A stretch of 64,000 bases of DNA from the NCBI RefSeq assembly GCF_004028275.1, contig NZ_CP035033.1, positions 1,736,001 to 1,800,000 on the forward strand, given 5' to 3'. Positions 25,728 through 34,940 of this stretch are shown one piece after another. The notes under the pieces are model-generated. The model saw nothing but the letters and a program-made list of their open reading frames with translations, made no database searches and was not told the origin of the DNA. Position 1 is the first letter of the stretch. Every line of letters begins with the position of its first letter. The position numbers and the translations under genes were made by a program. Source of the DNA: Hydrogenovibrio thermophilus. GTDB taxonomy: Bacteria; Pseudomonadota; Gammaproteobacteria; Thiomicrospirales; Thiomicrospiraceae.

Positions 25728-27857
25728 TCAGGATTTCTTTTTCCAAAGCGTAACTTCGGACAAGGAATGCTGGAACTTGCGTTGGGTTTCACGAATCACA
25801 AACGGCAACTCGAACGGTTCTTGAACCCGCTCAAATTCAGCATCCAACACGGCGTGCAACCCTTCTAAGGTAGTGACGTTTTCACCGCTTTGCGCATCCT
25901 TATAACCGCCCAGCTAATGTTCTTTGGCCGTGAATTCTTCCAACCAAGTGTAAGGTGACGCCAACAATAGCAAACCGCCGTCGTTCATGCGTTCGTGAAT
26001 CATGCTCAAGAAGCGCTTCGGTTCGTACAAACGGTCAATCAGATTGACGGCCACCACCATGTCGTACCCGGTGAAATGCGGTTTCAGGTTGGCGGCATCC
26101 TGTTGCATAAATTCACAGCGTTGCGCCACATCGGACAAGCCTAAATCGGCCAACGTCTGCTCTTTGAAATCCATGATTTCACCTTCCGTCGGAATGGTGT
26201 AGAGCACATTGCCGGATTCTTTCAATTGGTTGGCGACCTGAATAAAACGCGCCGAAAAATCCAAGCCGGTGACCTGCGCGAAATGATGCGCCAGTTCGAA
26301 ACTGGCACGCCCGACTGAACAGCCCACTTCCAGTACGCTCAAATCATCACGACCGGCCAAGTCGTTATCGTCACGCGCCGCTTTAATCGCCAATTCGGCA
26401 TAAGCCTGCGCAAAATTCGCCACACCGAAATATTCATCGCCGTAATGGAATTCACAGTATTGCGACACCAGATCATCGGTTTCATAAGTGGAGAAATGGG
26501 TTTGAACGCTTTCATCCGACTCGATGTAACGGAAACCGGCGTGCTGGAAAAAGTGACGGCGGAAAGCGTAACGTGAATGGCCGTTGGCTTCGTTACCGGT
26601 GGAAATCCAGCTCCCGCCTTTGAACAGGTTGTGCTGGTTATCGAACGTCGGCGTGGTGAAGTCATCGTATAACGGATGCACTTTGAAGCCGTCGTATGGG
26701 TAAATCGGCGTTTGCGTCCATTGCCAGACGTTACCGACCACGTCGAAAAAATCGCCGGTTTCAAAACGGTTCACCGGCACCGACGAGGCGTATTGCTGCA
26801 AATTGATATTGGCCTTGTCCTGCTTTTCCAACGCGCGGGTATGGTCGCGCAGCCTTAAATATTCATCTTCACTCGGCAGGCGAATCGGACGGCCGGTCTG
26901 ATGCCCTTTCCAGTTACAGAAGGCATTCGCTTCCAGATAGTTCACTTCCACCGGCCAATCCCATGGCATGGGGATTTCATCGGTCATACAGCGTAAATAC
27001 CAGGCCTGGTCTTTTTTCACCCAAAAGGTCGGATGTTTGTCCGGCGTGAACTGACGCCAGCGATTGCCCTCATCGGTCCAATATTCCGGGTTGTCGTAAC
27101 CGCCGGCTTCGACAAACTCCAGATATTCATGATTGGACACTAAAAAAGCGGCGGCTTTAAAGCCGCTGACATCGGCTTGATGCTGGCCGTATTCATTGTC
27201 CCAGCCGTAAGTTTCCGCCGGGTCTTGGTGGTCGATGGTGACGCGTCCGCCGGGGACGTCGAACAAAATGTTTTCCGGCGCCTGACCGCTGTCCGGGCAC
27301 ACCGGAAACAACGGATGCGGCTTGACCGATTCAATCGGCAATTGGCGAATCAGCACTGACGAGGTTTCCAGATGAATGCGTTCGTGTTCAATACCCATCA
27401 TCACCGGCCACATCGGGCTTTCCCAATCAATCGGCAGGTGGAAATCCACGGAGTCAATCAACTGATTGACCGCATCGCGCACTTGCTGACGATATTCACG
27501 GACCGCATCGACACTCGGCCAGTCGTAATGAGATTCGTCCAAATCGTCCCAAGACATTTCATCCACGCCGATGGCACACATGGATTCGATTTTCGGGTTG
27601 ATGCGTTCCGGTAGCAACTTGGCGAGCACCAGCTTATTGGTGAAAAAGGTGGCGGTGTGGCCGAAATAAAAAATCAGCGGATGGCGCAGTTCACAGGGGC
27701 GTTCATAGTAAGCCTCGTCCGACACCAGGGTTTCGAATAAGGTTTCGTAGGCATCGTAGGTGGCGTTGAAATAGGCCTTGATTTCGGCGCGTTTGGCTTC
27801 AATTTCACCTTGATTTAAAAACACCGGTTTTGAAATCAAATCGTCTCGGTTTAACAT
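25728..27857 (-). pseudogene. ovoA: 5-histidylcysteine sulfoxide synthase / mercaptohistidine methyltransferase, interrupted by amber codon
   Basis: OvoA joins histidine and cysteine oxidatively and then N-methylates the product to give ovothiol. The N-terminal DinB-like and FGE-sulfatase-like part has the iron ligands (FYFGHTATF and GIEHERIHLETSS), then WGNE-like repeats and the VGNVWQWTQTPIYPYDGF and FKGGSWISTGNEA blocks. A SAM-dependent methyltransferase follows (SVLEVGCSVGRASFELAHHF). The frame meets TAG at 25914-25916 after residue 647. Beyond it the same frame stays open for 61 more codons (LGGYKDAQSGENVTTLEGLHAVL ... RETQRKFQHSLSEVTLW) to a TGA at 25728, matching the expected family C-terminus. 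The amber codon occupies a site where related enzymes carry Trp, so one base (TGG to TAG) explains it. The product may be truncated, read through, or a sequencing error. Confidence 0.85.
27000..27009. repeat. CCAGGCCTGG copy inside ovoA
   Basis: An exact copy in the frame CAG GCC TGG (Gln-Ala-Trp, within KKDQAWYL) of the ovoA-like gene; the flanks extend it to ACCAGGCCTGGT. Confidence 0.9.
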
Positions 27858-27914
27858 GAATACTCCGTGAACAACTGCTTTTATGGTTTCTGACTTAAAA
27901 TAATACGGTTTGGC

Positions 27915-30900
27915 CTACATCGATAACATGACGCCACTATCCGGCAAATCCTCAAAGCTCGGATAACAGGTGGTCAAGCGGCTGGACTCGATGCCACCTT
28001 CTTCGACCAACCAGGTTTTGACCTGAATCTGACGCTGACGCGCCAGTTGATAGAGCTTGTCTTCCAGCTCCGTCCCTTTCAAGCCTTTCTTGACCCAATA
28101 ATCGCGGTCGGACTGGTTGTAAAAACCACACACTTTCAAGGTGACGGATTTTTTATCTTTCAACAGCTTGGTGATTTTCTTCAGATACTCCGGCATATCC
28201 GCCCGCCATTCATCCAGGCCTGGCTGATATTGCACCGGCTGCAGGGTCATTTCCCCGGCCTTCTTATAAGCGTATTCCGCCGCCAGGTAAATCGCGCCGT
28301 AAGGTTGAAGCGTCATCGCCAGCATGGCTTTTGAACCGCCTTTCATCGCATTAAAGAAGGCCACCGAAATCACTTGTGCAATGTTGAAACCGGGGTCGGA
28401 CAAGTCACCGTTGACCGGCACACTCAAATCGATGTTGTTGTCACCGTCGCGCAACAGGTTCAGCGCCAGACTCATGGAGCCGGCACTGGCGGCTTTTCCG
28501 AGATCGCTTGCGGCTTTGTCGACATCGGAAGCCGCTTTGTCGAGACCATCCCCTTTGGTTTTCGACGGGACCGGAACCGAATCGGCTTCCATCTCAAAAC
28601 CGGTCAATTTCAAACGATTGTCGGCATCCAGAATATCTTGTTTGATTTGAATATCCGACTTCATATTCAAGGAACCGCTTTGAATGCGATAGCCAAGCGA
28701 ACGACGAATCAACGGTGAGAAGGCGTACAAGTCCATATCCTGGATGTTCACTTTGATGTCGGCGTTCACTTTCGGTGAAAACGGCTGGAAGTCCCCTTTT
28801 GCGGTGACTTTGGTGAACCGGTCGATGGCCGCTTGGATATCCAACGGCGTTTTTTCATGCGCCTGGGCCGAATCGAGTGTGCCGATATGCCAGGTTTGAA
28901 TGGTCATATTCTGGTTCAGCGGTGGCGTAATGCCGGTGGACGTCAAATGCACATGGCTGTCACCGGTGATGTCGAATTGCTGCAGTCTGAATGGCGGCGC
29001 TTTCTCTTGAGAGGCTTTGGCCGTGTCGTTTGGTTCGGCCTTTTGTTCGGCTTTTTGCTCCGCCTCGGTTTTTTCGGACTTAGTTTTCGGCTGCGGCTGT
29101 AATGCGGCTTTCAAAGCCTCGATTTGTCCCAGTTTCGTTTCTTCGTTGAATGCCAAGGTCAAGTAAAAATCCTGCAAGGTCACCGTTCCAACATCCACCG
29201 CTTGATTGTTTTTCACATTGGCGTGGTCAATCGTCACGTCACCGGTGGATAACAAAGGCTGAGGGTATTCAGGGCTGGCGGCCACTTTAAGACCTTTCAC
29301 ATTCAAGCCTTTCAAAGACACCGCTTGCGGAGCGGTAAACGCCAAACCGGTTTTCAGGTTCGCGACATCGGCTACCGTCATCTTCGTGCGGGTATTGTCC
29401 AGTTTGACCGACTGCACAGCCAGTTGCCCCGCCGTCTTCACTTGAGGCGTTTCAGATACGGTCAATTGTGTTTTGCCTTTCCAATCCAGCGCTTTCAGCC
29501 CCGCGGATAAATCCTGATACGCCGCCGCCAGTTGTTTTACATCCAGGTGACCATCGGTCTGAACGGCTGGATGCGGCGAGGTGCCCACTTGAATGCCGCC
29601 TTGCCAATTCAAGCGACTGACATCGGCTTTGGAGCCATCTGCGTTGACGCCCACTGACGTCAACGCAATGCGGTTGTCGGTTAAGACGATATCGACCGGC
29701 GTTTGGGCCTTTTTCGATTCGGCGTTTTTTTCGTCTGATTTGACCGTGACGTTGACCGGCCCTTTCCAATCCAAATGTTGCAACTTGGCTTCGGTTTTCG
29801 GTTGCGAAAACTCGACGTGTTCCATCACTAAAGCGCTGCTCGGCAGAGAAACCAACAACCCGTTCTGGCTTGACTGAGTGATGTTCAAACCGCCCTGCCA
29901 GTCCAATTGGTTGACATCGACTTTCGCGTCATTCGCTTTCACGGCCACGTCCGTGACGGCGATGTGGGTGTCAGATAACGCGACCTTCATCGGCGTATCC
30001 GCTTTGGCCACGTCCACATTTTTTGCATCGGCTTGACGATCGGTTTGAGTGTCAGCTTTTTTCGAGGGCTTAAGCGTGACTTTCATCGGGCCGTTCCAAT
30101 CCAACTTTTGCAACTTGGCCTCGGTCCCCGACTGTTTGAATAGAAATTCTTCCGCCGTCAAAGCATTGCTCGGCAACACAATTTCCAGTCCGGACTTGTC
30201 AGACTGAGTGACATTGATTTCGCCCTGCCAGTTCAAGTGACGGTTATCCAGCGCGATGGCTTTATCCGCCATCGCCAGGTGGCTGACTTTCAGTTCACCG
30301 TCCGTCTTCACTTTCGGCACGCCGTCGGTCACGTCAACCTGGCTGTGGTTTTTCCAATGCACTTCGCCCAATTTGATGTCGGCGTCTTGCGCACGGACGC
30401 CGATGTCTTTCAAGTGCCATTCACCCTGGGTTTTAACCGCGGCATGCCCTTTACGGACCAAGGCTTGAATGTCTCCGTCCCAGTTAACAAGGTCGCCGGC
30501 CACGCGTAAGTCTTGTTGTTCAAACGCCAGTTTCTGAAAGGAAAAACGGCCTTTTTGGGTGATTTTGAGTTCACCGCCTTCGTTGACAACGTCCAATTTC
30601 AAATCACCGAAAACCAGGCCGGACAACTCTAAAATCTCCGGCGGCAGATATTTTCGGTAGGTCGACAAATCAAGATTTTTAACAACAATGTCACCGCTTA
30701 GACGCTGTTTTTCAGCAAACGGCCACATTTGAAAATTTCCGACCAGATGATTTTTATCTTCTTGAATTTCAAATACCAGTTTGGCCGCATCGTCCGGTTG
30801 CCAGTTAATGGCTTTTTCGAGCAGCACCTTGTCGAATTCGATGTGTTTATCCAGTTCCGGTGTTTTCAGTTCCAATACGGCTTTGTTCAATTCCAACGAC

Positions 30901-31364
30901 TGAATGCCCAGCCCCCATGAAAACGGGTCTTTTTTTTCTTCCGGTATCGCTGCTTTGTCGGATTTTTTATCGAGCGAATAAGACAAACCCGCCACCCGAA
31001 TGCGCTCGCCGGGACGGTAATCGATTTCAATCCGGGTATCGAAAATCGCCAGTTCTTGAATTTTGATTTTTTTGTGGAAAAGCGCGGTCCAGGAGAGATT
31101 GACTTTCAGATGCCCCAGATGCAGGTATTGATGCTTTTCAACTTCAACTTCCAGATTGAAAATCTCCAAGCGACCGGTAAACAGATTGACCGACACCCTT
31201 TCGATGTGAACCGACTCCGCGCCTTGTTTCAACAACGCTTGTTCAAATCCCTTTTGCAACATCCAAGGCAATGCCAATAAAAACACACCAAACAAAACCA
31301 GTGTGTACGCCAACACCTTGTAACGGGTTTTAAGGGACTTCCAACGAGAATATAAAGCAGTCAT
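27915..31364 (-). CDS. Very large DUF748 protein (AsmA-like), 1149 residues
   Basis: The ATG at 31364 has the site GAGGCCGG; an upstream ATG at 31388 has none. The protein starts with one membrane helix (YKVLAYTLVLFGVFLLALPWML) and is otherwise periplasmic. It opens with an AsmA-like segment (HIERVSVNLFTGRLEIFNLEVEV), and its final 250 residues include the DUF748 block (LRLTGFEMEADSVPVPSK-like end, GDNNIDLSVPVNGDLSDPGFN, and KGGSKAMLAMTLQPYGAIYL). The middle contains three roughly 120-residue repeats around LDWNGPMKVTL, LDWKGPVNVTV and LDWKGKTQLTV. Such long beta-helix or bridge-like proteins are proposed to span the periplasm and move lipid, but function is not established for this family. 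Lys/Glu/Ala-rich stretches link the repeats. Confidence 0.85.
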   Translation of the reverse strand: MTALYSRWKSLKTRYKVLAYTLVLFGVFLLALPWMLQKGFEQALLKQGAESVHIERVSVNLFTGRLEIFNLEVEVEKHQYLHLGHLKVNLSWTALFHKKIKIQELAIFDTRIEIDYRPGERIRVAGLSYSLDKKSDKAAIPEEKKDPFSWGLGIQSLELNKAVLELKTPELDKHIEFDKVLLEKAINWQPDDAAKLVFEIQEDKNHLVGNFQMWPFAEKQRLSGDIVVKNLDLSTYRKYLPPEILELSGLVFGDLKLDVVNEGGELKITQKGRFSFQKLAFEQQDLRVAGDLVNWDGDIQALVRKGHAAVKTQGEWHLKDIGVRAQDADIKLGEVHWKNHSQVDVTDGVPKVKTDGELKVSHLAMADKAIALDNRHLNWQGEINVTQSDKSGLEIVLPSNALTAEEFLFKQSGTEAKLQKLDWNGPMKVTLKPSKKADTQTDRQADAKNVDVAKADTPMKVALSDTHIAVTDVAVKANDAKVDVNQLDWQGGLNITQSSQNGLLVSLPSSALVMEHVEFSQPKTEAKLQHLDWKGPVNVTVKSDEKNAESKKAQTPVDIVLTDNRIALTSVGVNADGSKADVSRLNWQGGIQVGTSPHPAVQTDGHLDVKQLAAAYQDLSAGLKALDWKGKTQLTVSETPQVKTAGQLAVQSVKLDNTRTKMTVADVANLKTGLAFTAPQAVSLKGLNVKGLKVAASPEYPQPLLSTGDVTIDHANVKNNQAVDVGTVTLQDFYLTLAFNEETKLGQIEALKAALQPQPKTKSEKTEAEQKAEQKAEPNDTAKASQEKAPPFRLQQFDITGDSHVHLTSTGITPPLNQNMTIQTWHIGTLDSAQAHEKTPLDIQAAIDRFTKVTAKGDFQPFSPKVNADIKVNIQDMDLYAFSPLIRRSLGYRIQSGSLNMKSDIQIKQDILDADNRLKLTGFEMEADSVPVPSKTKGDGLDKAASDVDKAASDLGKAASAGSMSLALNLLRDGDNNIDLSVPVNGDLSDPGFNIAQVISVAFFNAMKGGSKAMLAMTLQPYGAIYLAAEYAYKKAGEMTLQPVQYQPGLDEWRADMPEYLKKITKLLKDKKSVTLKVCGFYNQSDRDYWVKKGLKGTELEDKLYQLARQRQIQVKTWLVEEGGIESSRLTTCYPSFEDLPDSGVMLSM
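28214..28223. repeat. CCAGGCCTGG copy inside the DUF748 gene
   Basis: An exact copy read as CCA GGC CTG (Pro-Gly-Leu, within QYQPGLDEW) on the minus strand. Confidence 0.9.
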
Positions 31365-31460
31365 ACCGGCCTCTGAACGGGATTTCATTCATTGTAGCAG
31401 AAAGATTCTAAACCCAGTAGATGACAATGGCATTTCAATCCACCGGGTGCGTGATATGAA

Positions 31461-31484
31461 AAAACCGCCAGGCCTGGCGGTTTT
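31461..31484. terminator. Palindromic terminator, CCAGGCCTGG core
   Basis: A perfect 24-base dyad of AAAACCG, the core CCAGGCCTGG (31468-31477) and CGGTTTT. It lies between two minus-strand genes, so it probably ends the Ntn-hydrolase transcript (31518-32615) before the DUF748 gene. Confidence 0.75.
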
Positions 31485-31517
31485 GGGTGTTGTATTTTCA
31501 GATGTCGCACCCGGTCA

Positions 31518-32615
31518 TCAATAACTGAGTTCCTCGGCCGAGAGGCCTTCAAACTTAAAGGGTTTGGATGTGACATAGTGCCCGGATACCTCACCGTGCA
31601 ACACTCTCGCCTGATCCGGGCCGAGTTCCAGCTTTTTGACCTGACCGGTTTCTTTGGAAAAATCCAATTTATTCAAATCGGTCCAAAACCCGCTCGCAGC
31701 CAAAGCGGATTCAAAAAAATAAAGTTTGCGTTTATGGTCGATGGCGGTTCGCCAGCGTGTGGAGGATATTTCCGGTGCGTCCGCGGTATGAAGCCCGTAA
31801 GGAACCGACACATTCCGCATCACACTCAATACACTGGCCAATGCCTTATTGAGCGTTGTTTTTTGCGGAATGGCATTGATATAAAACTGCGCTCTGGCAA
31901 ACCGGTCGGGCGAACGATTCGACCCGGGCAACATGGTTGTGCCGCCGATGTCCTTCCAATACTCTTCCATTGCGAGCTGTTTATCGTAAGTCGGCGAATT
32001 GGTCATCACCTGATACTGACGACCATGATGGATGACTTGTTTGCCATCAATGTATTCGATAATGGCGCTATCGCCGGTGGCATCGGAAATGGCCAGATGC
32101 AAGCTGGCCTGACGGTTCTGACCGGGCACCTTGTCGGTAACGACCACCAGCGGTTTGTTCCGTAAGGCTTCGACCGCTTCCGACACCGTTGCGAAATTAT
32201 CCAGCAGATACTGCGCCCAGACAGACACGCTGATGGGGTGTTGCCCTTTTTGAACCGTCGGATAATTGCTCTCCGCCAACCATAATAAATTGGCCGCCAA
32301 ACCTTTTTCATTGAGGCCGTCGGTTGTCGAAACATCATACCCCGTTGCAATCACACTGCCGTATTTGGACACCCATTGCAAAGAGTTCGGGCCACCCACA
32401 CCGTTACGCGTCATGCCTCTCGGGAAAACCCATAAATTGGTACCGATATCGTATTTCCAGTCCATGGAACGACCCGTCATGATTTGATCGTTTTCGCCCA
32501 AATACACCACACGCGTACACGCCCAGACCTGGTTAATTGTCATGAATCCGGTGATAACAACCAACGCAAAGGTTGCAAATCGGTGCGGGGAGATTTGTCT
32601 CAAGAGAATGTCCAT
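31518..32615 (-). CDS. Exported linear-amide C-N hydrolase, second paralogue
   Basis: This is a second choloylglycine-hydrolase-family Ntn-hydrolase, 365 residues. The N-terminal signal segment (RFATFALVVITGFMTINQVWA) is followed directly by CTRVVYLGENDQIMTGRSMDWKYDIGTNLWVFPRG, so processing after VWA would expose the catalytic Cys. The conserved Arg and Asp (GRSMDW), YDVSTTDGLNEKGL, and the RTAIDHKRKLYFFE motif with its essential Arg are present. The start has the clear site AGGAAACTTGT. It shares the fold and motif layout with 21281-22468 but is diverged (for example GRSMDW against GRTMEL), so the two are old paralogues with perhaps different acyl-amide substrates. The gene is followed by a palindromic terminator. 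Confidence 0.88.
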   Translation of the reverse strand: MDILLRQISPHRFATFALVVITGFMTINQVWACTRVVYLGENDQIMTGRSMDWKYDIGTNLWVFPRGMTRNGVGGPNSLQWVSKYGSVIATGYDVSTTDGLNEKGLAANLLWLAESNYPTVQKGQHPISVSVWAQYLLDNFATVSEAVEALRNKPLVVVTDKVPGQNRQASLHLAISDATGDSAIIEYIDGKQVIHHGRQYQVMTNSPTYDKQLAMEEYWKDIGGTTMLPGSNRSPDRFARAQFYINAIPQKTTLNKALASVLSVMRNVSVPYGLHTADAPEISSTRWRTAIDHKRKLYFFESALAASGFWTDLNKLDFSKETGQVKKLELGPDQARVLHGEVSGHYVTSKPFKFEGLSAEELSY

Positions 32616-32851
32616 ACAAGTTTCCTGTGCCTCTGTAAAAAGCGTAATTGCGTTCTATAAGATAAATTAGCGAATACGACAAGGGTTTCGGAAAGGGGCT
32701 TAACGGATCGGCGGCCATTTCCAACTAAGGGTTATAACCTGCCGAAGTCAGAAGTTCAAATGAAAACTTAAATGAAATTTAGCGATTTGGGTTGGGAGCG
32801 CCGGGAGCAGCGAACGCCTCCCGGTTTGAACGGTTTTAGGGTTTTAAAGTT

Positions 32852-33841
32852 TTAATAAAGGTAGAAACTTTCCTGCGCCTGACGATCCGGCCAGGACTTG
32901 AGCGGTGTACGCGCATTCAAAGGCTGCACCGGGCGCGCATTGGTACCCAGGTATTCCTTCATTTGTTGCAATTGCGCGGCGGACGCTTCCACCGGCTGTT
33001 TGAACACCATCCAGTAAACGCCTTCATCGCAAGGCGGCTGTGTCATGGAACCGCTGTACTTGTAAAAACGCTTGTCCACCGGGAAAAAGGCTTTCGCCGG
33101 ATGCACCAAGACTTTGTCATGGACATCCAACTTGTTCAGCTGTTTCGGCAAACGGTCTAAAAACGCCGCCAGGGCTTCGTTTTCCGCGCCTTCCTGAAAC
33201 AAGATGCTCACCACCGCATAGTCTCCGTTGCCGTCTTTATGCACCAGTTGCATTTCCATTGGATAACTGAAGCCGTCGATTTGGTGTTCGGACGGTGTAT
33301 GGAACTCATATTCCATCAACTCATAACGCTGGCCGTTCAACATAATGTAACTGCCGAGCGGCACTTCCACTTTCAGGACGTGGCCATCGTTGATCATCTT
33401 CAGAATGCTTTTACGGTAATAGACATCAAAGCCGTTCAAGGACGTGGTGCCGACCGCATCGTCCCGTTTGAAATTTATTGGCGATTGGTTTTTCCCGGCT
33501 TTACAGGTGGCGTAAGCGGTCGACAGTTGCCCCCAATTTTGCGGACCGTCGTCACCAAAATAACTCCAAGCCACCGGTTTGGTTTCAGCCGGTTCAGGTG
33601 CTGGCTTGGCCGCTTCGGGTTTGGCGGCAACTTTCGCCTTGTCGGCATCATCGGCTTGTGCTTTCGGCTGAGAGGTCTCCGCCGACTTCGGTTGGCTCAC
33701 CGCAATTTTTTTCTGCTTTTCCGCTTGTTTTTTCGCTTCCGCGCCCAAGTCAATCAACGGCGGGACATTACTGTCCGCCGCATACAACGGCAAACAGACG
33801 AGGCAACCGAGCAGCATCAAAAAGCTGGACCTTGTGTTCAT
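32852..33841 (-). CDS. Periplasmic alpha-carbonic anhydrase
   Basis: This zinc enzyme interconverts CO2 and bicarbonate in the periplasm. A Sec signal peptide (SSFLMLLGCLVCLPLYAADS) is followed by a 70-residue Lys/Ala/Pro/Glu-rich linker and a 240-residue catalytic domain. The domain begins WSYFGDDGPQNWGQLSTAY and shows the three zinc His: two in EFHTPSEHQIDG and one in MQLVHKDGNGDYAVV. The gatekeeper region and NQSPINF at the start are also conserved. The low-complexity linker is unusual and could tether the enzyme to the envelope. In thiotrophic autotrophs such enzymes help equilibrate CO2 near the membrane; the nearby SulP transporter at 9.6 kb is a possible functional partner, though not an operon neighbour. 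Confidence 0.93.
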   Translation of the reverse strand: MNTRSSFLMLLGCLVCLPLYAADSNVPPLIDLGAEAKKQAEKQKKIAVSQPKSAETSQPKAQADDADKAKVAAKPEAAKPAPEPAETKPVAWSYFGDDGPQNWGQLSTAYATCKAGKNQSPINFKRDDAVGTTSLNGFDVYYRKSILKMINDGHVLKVEVPLGSYIMLNGQRYELMEYEFHTPSEHQIDGFSYPMEMQLVHKDGNGDYAVVSILFQEGAENEALAAFLDRLPKQLNKLDVHDKVLVHPAKAFFPVDKRFYKYSGSMTQPPCDEGVYWMVFKQPVEASAAQLQQMKEYLGTNARPVQPLNARTPLKSWPDRQAQESFYLY

Positions 33842-33965
33842 TCGTTTTCCTTCTTTATCGCTTTACCGGATAAATCATCTAACATCGGAAATGACTAAGC
33901 AAATACCTCACCAAATCCGAGTTTTCAAACACAAAAATCGTTTTTAAGCGTGTGAAAAGCGTCTA

Positions 33966-34898
33966 TCAGCCGTTTTTCCGTTGGTCGAAAATATCCTGAA
34001 AAGTGTCCAGCTCCGACTTTTGAAGCGCGAACACGCCTTCACCGCCCTGCTCGAATTCGAACCAGTAAAACGGCACTTCCGGATAGGCTTGTTCCAGATA
34101 ATATTGCGACACCCCCACTTCGACAATCAAAGTACCGTCGTCTTTCAAGTGTGCGGCGGCTTCCGCCAAAATATGGCGTACCAGGTCCAAGCCATCTTCA
34201 CCGGCTTCCAACCCCAAACGCGGTTCCTGATGGAATTCTTCCGGCAATGCGGACATTTCAATCGCATCGACATACGGCGGATTGGACACAATCAAATCGT
34301 ATTGTTTGCCTTCCAAGGCACTGAACAAATCGGATTCGACGGCGCGGGCAATGCCTTTCAAATCGTAACGGTCGATGTTGCGCTGCGCCACGGCCAAGGC
34401 GTCTGGCGAAATATCCGCCAAATCCACTTGAGCATTCGGACAGGCTTGCAAGCTGGCAATGCCGATACAGCCGCTGCCGGTACACAAATCGAGAATATCG
34501 GTCACCGCTTCCGGTTCGACCCAAGGGCGATATTGCTCGGCAATCAATTCGGCAATCGGCGAGCGCGGCACTAGGGTCGCTTCGGAAACGTAGAACTTCA
34601 ACCCCGCAAACCAGGCTTCACCAGTCAGATACGGCGTCGGTTTCCGGCTTTCGATGCGTTGACGGAATAACTCGGTCACTTCCCGCTTCTCGGTAATGCT
34701 TAAACGCGCCGACCAATAATTGTCGGGAATCTCCCAAGGCAATCGCAACACATGAAACACCAGCACGCGCGCATCATCGAAGGCGTTGTCGGTTCCATGA
34801 CCAAAAGCGAGTCCCGCTTTCTGAAACAAGGTCCCGCCCCACCGGACAAAATCGGTCACGGTCTCCAAGTGTTCGTACTGGTAATTGAAATTTGTCAT
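33966..34898 (-). CDS. prmB: Ribosomal protein L3 N5-glutamine methyltransferase
   Basis: PrmB methylates a Gln of ribosomal protein L3. The 310-residue protein has an N-terminal helical domain (FVRWGGTLFQKAGLAFGHGTDNAFDDARVLVFHVLRLPW) that fits PrmB, then LVPRSPIAELIAEQYRPWVEP and a Rossmann-fold methyltransferase with ILDLCTGSGCIGIASLQA (SAM-binding motif I) and the catalytic motif NPPYVDAIEMSALPEEFHQEPRLGLEAGEDGLDLV. The release-factor methyltransferase PrmC is related, but its N-terminal domain and length differ. The gene lies 42 bases downstream of mog on the same strand and may share its transcript. Confidence 0.92.
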   Translation of the reverse strand: MTNFNYQYEHLETVTDFVRWGGTLFQKAGLAFGHGTDNAFDDARVLVFHVLRLPWEIPDNYWSARLSITEKREVTELFRQRIESRKPTPYLTGEAWFAGLKFYVSEATLVPRSPIAELIAEQYRPWVEPEAVTDILDLCTGSGCIGIASLQACPNAQVDLADISPDALAVAQRNIDRYDLKGIARAVESDLFSALEGKQYDLIVSNPPYVDAIEMSALPEEFHQEPRLGLEAGEDGLDLVRHILAEAAAHLKDDGTLIVEVGVSQYYLEQAYPEVPFYWFEFEQGGEGVFALQKSELDTFQDIFDQRKNG

Positions 34899-34940
34899 AT
34901 CTTGGTCTCTTGGTAATGGAAGCCTAGTGTGGTGCTGAAT

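Noticed and set aside
25914-25916. TAG in ovoA as a genuine pyrrolysine or selenocysteine codon
   Set aside because: TAG is not the selenocysteine codon, no pyrrolysine genes are in view, and the family residue here is Trp; a point mutation is simpler.
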